From: Chrysomallon squamiferum
Taxonomy: Eukaryota; Mollusca; Gastropoda; Neomphalida; Peltospiridae
Assembly (NCBI GenBank): GCA_012295275.1
Contig: CM022679.1
Span: forward strand, 29,862,654 to 29,905,153
Direction: 5' to 3'
Length of the DNA stretch: 42,500 bases
The translations under genes and the position numbers were made by a program. The notes below the pieces were generated by a model. The model had not been told where the DNA came from, did not search any database, and saw nothing but the letters and a program-made list of their open reading frames with translations. Positions within the stretch are counted from its first letter, which is position 1, and every line of letters begins with the position of its first letter. This document shows positions 37,476 to 42,500 of this stretch, piece after piece.

Positions 37476-37696
37476 TATTAACAATGAAGGATGTATGACC
37501 AAATTGTTTAACTATATAATATAAACCTCGTTAATAGAGGGAGACTTAAAGAGCCAAGTTTTGTACCTGAAAACTGATTATTTGAACAGTCCAAAGAAGA
37601 GTGAAACCAGTATGAGAGTCACTGACGCAGTCACCATGGTGCCGTCTCATGAAATAATAATAATAGTAACAATAATAATAATAATAATAATAATAA

Positions 37697-37727
<31 letters not shown>

Positions 37728-37800
37728 AAGAAGAAGAAGAAGAAGAAGAAGAAGAAGAGGAAGAGGAAGGAGAAGAAGGAGAAGAAGATGAAGAACTACA
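37369..37800. repeat. AAT tract, conserved block, AAT/AAG tract
   Basis: AAT repeats (37390-37475), the conserved block (37475-37655), then AAT followed by a long AAG tract to about 37790. Minus strand at 37920-37960 encodes FTNHAMANLIQLLKN. Confidence 0.9.
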
Positions 37801-38136
37801 AGAAGAACAGCAACAACAATAAAATTAATAATAATAATAACAATAATAATAATAATAATAATAACAACGAGAACAACAACGACAACAACAACAGCAAGTG
37901 AGAAAAGGTTGTAATTTTTCAATAATTGTATTAGGTTTGCCATAGCGTGATTCGTAAATTGGCGAACAATAATTTGTGATATTCTGTGGTCAGACAATAT
38001 TTATTATCTTTTACTTAGACAAATAAAAAACTGTAAAGAGCAAAAAATCGAAACTGTAAAATATGTTATGAAAAACACACACACTGACACAGTCACAGAC
38101 ACAAACACAGACACAGACACACACACAACAATAACA

Positions 38137-38889
38137 TCACAGTCTATGTTTGTACGACGTTTTCAAGATGTATAAATAATTATTACCACAAAAAGCGGAC
38201 ATTTCTTTCTTAGCAGCGGTGAAATCGGCGTTCCCAGAACAACCAGAGCGGTCAATACAGTCAACATATGCTCTATATGCCCTAGGATTAAATATATATA
38301 TATATATATATCATAACATTTCAGTTCAGATATTTTGTAGAAGAAAAAATATAATTGTTGGTTATAAGAATAAAATTATCTTGAGTTTTAATAAATAAAT
38401 AATAAAGTTTTAAATTTTCGTTTTAAAAATGGCCTCCACTCAATGACACTTTTTGCTGGGATCCCCGGCTGCAGCCCCGATAGCATTTTCCAGAGTCGAT
38501 GCACATTCTGAAAATTCTGTTGCGTCACACTCACCATTCACCAAAACAGCGACACCTAGTGAGAGAAAAACATGTTTGTTTTAGTAAACTCTGTAACCTC
38601 GCTTGCTAATGTTTTACAATCACCATTTCTCATATTCTCACTTTCTTTCTTTCTTTATCTTTTTCTCTCAGTCTCTTTTCTGTCGTTTTCTCATTCATTC
38701 TGTCTATCAGTATATCTTTTCTGTCTCTCTGACTCTACTTCTGTATGTCTGTTAACGAATGTATTTATTTATTTATCTCTGTCTATCTGACTGTCTATCT
38801 CTGGATTGATTTATCGATTTCTATCTACCAACTTTTCTCTCATCCATGTTCTCTCTCACTCCCTACATAATTAGTCGGATTTACCCGAA

Positions 38890-38953
<64 letters not shown>

Positions 38954-38981
38954 TTACTATTATTACTACTACTACTACTAT

Positions 38982-39047
<66 letters not shown>

Positions 39048-39124
39048 AAAACATCATAGACATAATAAATTAATCTCTTACACTTACCAAACAAAACGAC
39101 TAAAACCAACATTACAGTCTTCAT
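38137..39124 (-). pseudogene. Small secreted cysteine-rich protein, copy 4 (lost exon-2 donor)
   Basis: Exons by alignment: 39088-39124, 38444-38555 and 38137-38281 (stop at 38137; possible donor at 38187). Exon 1 encodes MKTVMLVLVVLF and exon 2 CDATEFSEC and GDPSKKC. Exon 3 has VDCIDRSGC and SAFC. The open frames are intact with six cysteines. However, the exon-2 donor reads ttgagt instead of gtgagt (38438-38443), so normal splicing should fail unless a cryptic site is used. Introns are nearly identical to copy 3. A recent loss of function is the simplest reading; a base-calling error is possible. Confidence 0.6.
38893..39045. repeat. TAC, TAT and AAT microsatellite in intron 1 of copy 4
   Basis: Longer version of the tract at 31886. 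Confidence 0.95.
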
Positions 39125-39179
39125 GTTAGCAGCTAAGTGATCACCAGCATACAAAAATGAACCAAGTCAGTCAGTCAGA

Positions 39180-40310
39180 AATTAATGTGCTGCAGAGAAG
39201 CTCCGTGAGAAAGTATTTTATTTTGGCCGTCAAGAGACGAAGTAAAGGGTAGAGCTAAGGTAAACACCTTTTTTTTTTTTTTTAGCTCTCTCTCGCTTTC
39301 TTTATTATTTTTTTGAAACCCTTTTTAAACTTAACTACAGACATCACTTTTGTGTCGGATTTGAATGACAGGATTCACCTTTTTGTAACGCTCAATTTTA
39401 ATAATGGTTATAAAATGATAATTTTTTCCCAACGAAATATTTCTAATCAGATCAGATTCAGTATTGGCAAGACCTGTTTCTTAGGAAGGTTAAACAGATA
39501 AAAAGTAGAGCGCACCCTCGTTTTTCTTCTTTCGATTGCCTACGCATGAATATGTATGTCTATTATGTATATATGTGTTAATGTATGTATTATGTAAATA
39601 AGTATGTACAATTATGTAGTACTTACGTACGTATAAATGCATATATATATGCATACGTATATATGCGTGTGCGCGCATGTTTGTGTGTATGAGGGTAAGA
39701 TATGTTTATTCTGTGCATTGTTGTAGTTGACAGTAGATATACCGACTGACAGAGAGAAAGTGTATCTAAACACATAGGTATGTGTGAATGATACGTGAGT
39801 TTTATTATATTTAACATCACAGTTAGCCACAAATCATCTCCTGTTCATTTAGACAGAAAATCGTTTATCATCACTTTGTGTTAAATAACTAATTTTCTAA
39901 AAAGAACGCTATGTATTCAAATATCTCAGGTAATAGGGTTATATGTAGACACGAACTGTGTACAGATCAGTGTTCCGTATAGCCTGAGTATTTTCTTTGG
40001 GTGAAACAGCTCTAACGGGATTTTGTTTATATATCGCTTGTTCTTTGCCTGATGTACTCGGGCTATGAGCAAAATCGCAGTCAATCAAAGTTTTAGTTTA
40101 ACTATCATACAGCAGTTTTTGGTAATAATAGATCAACAGTATTTTCAGATTTGTATCATTTGTTGAGGAATCACTTGTTAGACGTTCTATGAAACAACAA
40201 TACGACATTGCTTTATTCTAATTTTTTATCTTATATTGGTTTAAATTTAAACGAGAAACATTCATTTTATTTACAATACTTAACACTATTTTAAACTAGA
40301 AACTTTTTAT
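39180..40310. repeat. Block G, copy 4, and array remnant
   Basis: Close to 32140-33310. Ends in tttaaatttaaacgagaaac (about 40240), a remnant of the 45-bp array. No gene seen. Confidence 0.8.
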
Positions 40311-40339
40311 TTTAATTTTATTTTTAATTTTATTTTTAA

Positions 40340-40356
40340 TTCTTCTTCTTCTTCTT

Positions 40357-40386
<30 letters not shown>
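40340..40386. repeat. TTC microsatellite
   Basis: Pure CTT repeats that directly join block B in the middle of its candidate exon. Confidence 0.95.
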
Positions 40387-40387
<1 letters not shown>

Positions 40388-41095
40388 TACGCTGACTTTC
40401 CTCAAGAAAAAACTGTCTTGAAGTTCTTCAGAATTATTCTCAAATCGACTGTCGCATGAAAGAGAAAACGAACGTCTTCTATAGTTTCATCATCCACAAC
40501 GTTTTTGTTGATTCTGGCGAAACTGGACGGAAGTAAAGTGAACAAATTTCGCAAGAAGCAGCTTCTTTGTAGAGAATGTAAACACTAAATGGCGCAGTTC
40601 GGATTCAAAAATAGCAACAGAGAAGACAAAAGTCAAATGTTGCCAAATATCAACATTTCTGGTAATCATTTTAGAACATGTATGGTCTATGGGAGGTAAC
40701 TATAATTTTCAAGATTGAGATAAATGACGACAGAGTTATTTCCCATGAAAACAACGAAATTGAGACGGACTTTGAAATTTTCTTTTCGTTTTAAATTTAA
40801 TAATCTTAGGTAACATTTCCAAAACTGCTACAACATTAAGTATGACAAAAATTAAACAAAGGAAAATAATACAAACAACAAAAAAAAAAACAGTAACCAG
40901 AAGGCACAACAGAAATAGACACAGCATTACCAATAGAAGCAGGATTATTACTAGATGTAATATTAGTGTTAATAGTCGGGTGATGGAAGAAAAGTGACTG
41001 ATGTGGTAGTCACGTTGTGATTGTATTTATCACAGTAGAAGCAAGTAATGCTGATAATTCGAGTTTAGTTCAGTTGTACGTAAATTCTAAACTGA
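40387..41095. repeat. Block B, copy 3 (truncated)
   Basis: Closest to copy 1 (2740-3430). The candidate exon has lost its donor and has a frameshift to a stop. Confidence 0.8.
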
Positions 41096-41096
41096 G

Positions 41097-41149
<53 letters not shown>

Positions 41150-41290
41150 TGTAAGATGATGTCACATTTATACGTTATCAGCCGTAGATAGATGTTACAG
41201 CCGAGGTAGAAATAACCTTTCGACTACGTAAATATTTGAAGAGCAATATTTATGCATGTTTACAATGTAACCGATATGCTATTTGAAACG
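41096..41290. repeat. A run, AT run and last copy of the 63-bp element
   Basis: About 37 A, an AT run, then the dispersed element (41155-41217) and 70 bases of block C, where the duplicated region ends. Confidence 0.85.
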
Positions 41291-41361
41291 GTGATACATA
41301 TACAAAAGAATATCTACATGATAAATGTACCCTATATCCACAAATCTGCAAACACACACAC

Positions 41362-41400
<39 letters not shown>

Positions 41401-41724
41401 TTATGTGTATATGACTGTGGATTTTGATAAAAAAAAATATATAATATATTTAAAAAAGAAAACAACAAAGGAATAATGTATTTCACTTTAAGAATACTTG
41501 TCCGCATTTTACAGCCAGTAACTAATGGTTTAATGTTTAATTCATGAATCCAGTATGGAAATACGAGCTCTTATCTGAACCTCTCACTTTAACTATCTGG
41601 GTATTTAGCTAAGAAGATAACACGAGTTTGTTTAATTTATGTCAACGTCTCGATCGACGACATCTAAGCATGTTTACACGTTTTGTACCCTGTAGTCGGT
41701 CACAGAGAGATAAAATCCTGTGAG
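41291..41724. other. Unique region upstream of the transporter exon
   Basis: CA repeats at 41352-41398. Probable promoter or 5' UTR region of the transporter, without a clear TATA box. Another in-frame ATG lies at 41683. Confidence 0.5.
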
Positions 41725-42040
41725 ATGGAAGAACGGAAATTTTCCGAGAAGAAAAAACAGCCAGTCTACGAAAACGCGGCGTTTGAAAAGAATGGAGATT
41801 ACGAAAACAACTGGAATAGGGACGAAAAAAATTACGTCCATTTCGATCTAGGGGAGGCAACTTCTGCTGCGAAGACAAAGATTACCGGCAAACGTTTTCT
41901 GGTCGTTTTGAGCATTTTGGTGACGGAATTATGCGAGAGACTGACCTATTACAGCGTTGTGGGCAACATGGTGCTCTACTGCACCAAATTTCTCGAGTAT
42001 TCCAGCTTCGAGGCCGCAAACATCAATTACATATTTTCAG
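41725..42040 (+). CDS. SLC15/POT-family peptide transporter, first coding exon
   Basis: ATG at 41725 (MEERKFSEKKKQPVYEN) opens 105 codons ending at donor gtgaga in phase 1. After about 65 polar, charged residues, a membrane helix begins (RFLVVLSILVTELCERLTYY) with the ExxER-x-YY motif used in proton coupling by POT transporters. SVVGNMVLYCTKFL and ANINYIFSG follow, as in SLC15A4-like members. Known of the family: proton-driven uptake of di- and tripeptides, and histidine in the PHT branch, at plasma or lysosomal membranes. An upstream in-frame ATG (41683) is possible. The tyrosine and acidic residues in the N-terminal tail could be sorting signals. Remaining exons lie beyond the window. Confidence 0.85.
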
Positions 42041-42500
42041 GTGAGAAAAAAAAAATAAAACCCATCGTAAATACATTTCTCTTGAGGTAATCATTTCTAG
42101 CTGAAGCGATCCAGACAGTTCCAGTGTTAGTGTGTAAAACAGTCATTTAGAGGGGTGAGGGGTTTAACGACTGCAAGCTTTCTACAGAGAGCGAATATAG
42201 CTCAGTGTTTGTCAAACATGATAAGAACTGCCGGATCAGTCAATCTTGGTGCAGCTTTTGCAGCTACCAGTAGTTTACAAAATAATCACTACCAGTAGTT
42301 TACAAAATAAATCAAAACGTCACGACAGGAGGATAGATCTTCGAACCTGCTAACCTGTAACCAAGCTGAACAACCCATGCACCAAGTAACTCGGGTAGCA
42401 CGTTTATCTCTGTTTATGTGATAAATATGAAATGTTCTAAAGGTGACGTTTTCTTAAACTGAGCGTACTTTATCGTTCTTGTGTACACTGTAGCCGCAAG
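42041..42500. other. Transporter intron 1 with possible SINE fragment
   Basis: A 25-base direct duplication at about 42264-42310. On the minus strand 42325-42395 contains ggttcgaagatc (B-box-like) and ttcagcttgg (A-box-like), suggesting a tRNA-derived SINE piece. Confidence 0.4.

Overview
This is eukaryotic, intron-rich, AT-rich DNA. Coding pieces end at GT/AG splice junctions, and the domain types present suggest a lophotrochozoan animal, most likely a mollusc: an ankyrin/SOCS-box protein, a receptor with EGF-like and TNFR-like cysteine-rich modules, and an SLC15 peptide transporter. The species cannot be named from the sequence. Microsatellites are unusually long and numerous.

Layout. (1) 23-1253, minus: last exon of an ankyrin-repeat/SOCS-box gene. 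Its upstream intron carries a 45-bp tandem array in which every unit resembles the exon's own 3' splice site. (2) About 1.25-19.2 kb and 30.4-41.3 kb: a mosaic of repeated segmental-duplication blocks in a recurring order (SOCS tail, array, block B, block C, block D, block E with GA/AAT microsatellites, a small cysteine-rich secreted-protein gene, block G). Some blocks are inverted or deleted, and there is a large foldback around 13.2 kb with a near-perfect 123-bp palindrome near its middle. (3) 20.0-30.0 kb: an island without these blocks. It holds a minus-strand multi-exon type I membrane receptor (22044-29968, 5' end not seen), an orphan EGF exon and a possible plus-strand signal-peptide exon. 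(4) 41725-42040, plus: first coding exon of an SLC15/POT transporter, whose gene continues past the window.

The most notable system is the four-copy family of small secreted six-cysteine proteins at about 7.0-7.7, 16.6-17.2, 31.2-32.1 and 38.1-39.1 kb, all minus strand. The four copies share the leader, signal-peptide exon, splice sites and introns. The exons encoding the mature protein differ strongly. Between copies 3 and 4 the introns align almost base for base while exon 2 differs heavily. This pattern is typical of arms-race or recognition proteins. Copy 4 has lost the GT of its exon-2 donor, and copy 3 lacks five codons between its first two cysteines.

The receptor has one cysteine-rich module per exon, all in the same splice phase, then an EGF module, a membrane span and a short tyrosine-rich tail with ITAM spacing (YxxL-x7-YxxL). 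One module exon (about 27.9-28.3 kb) is broken by inserted simple sequence. All calls come from reading the sequence; no database search was possible.
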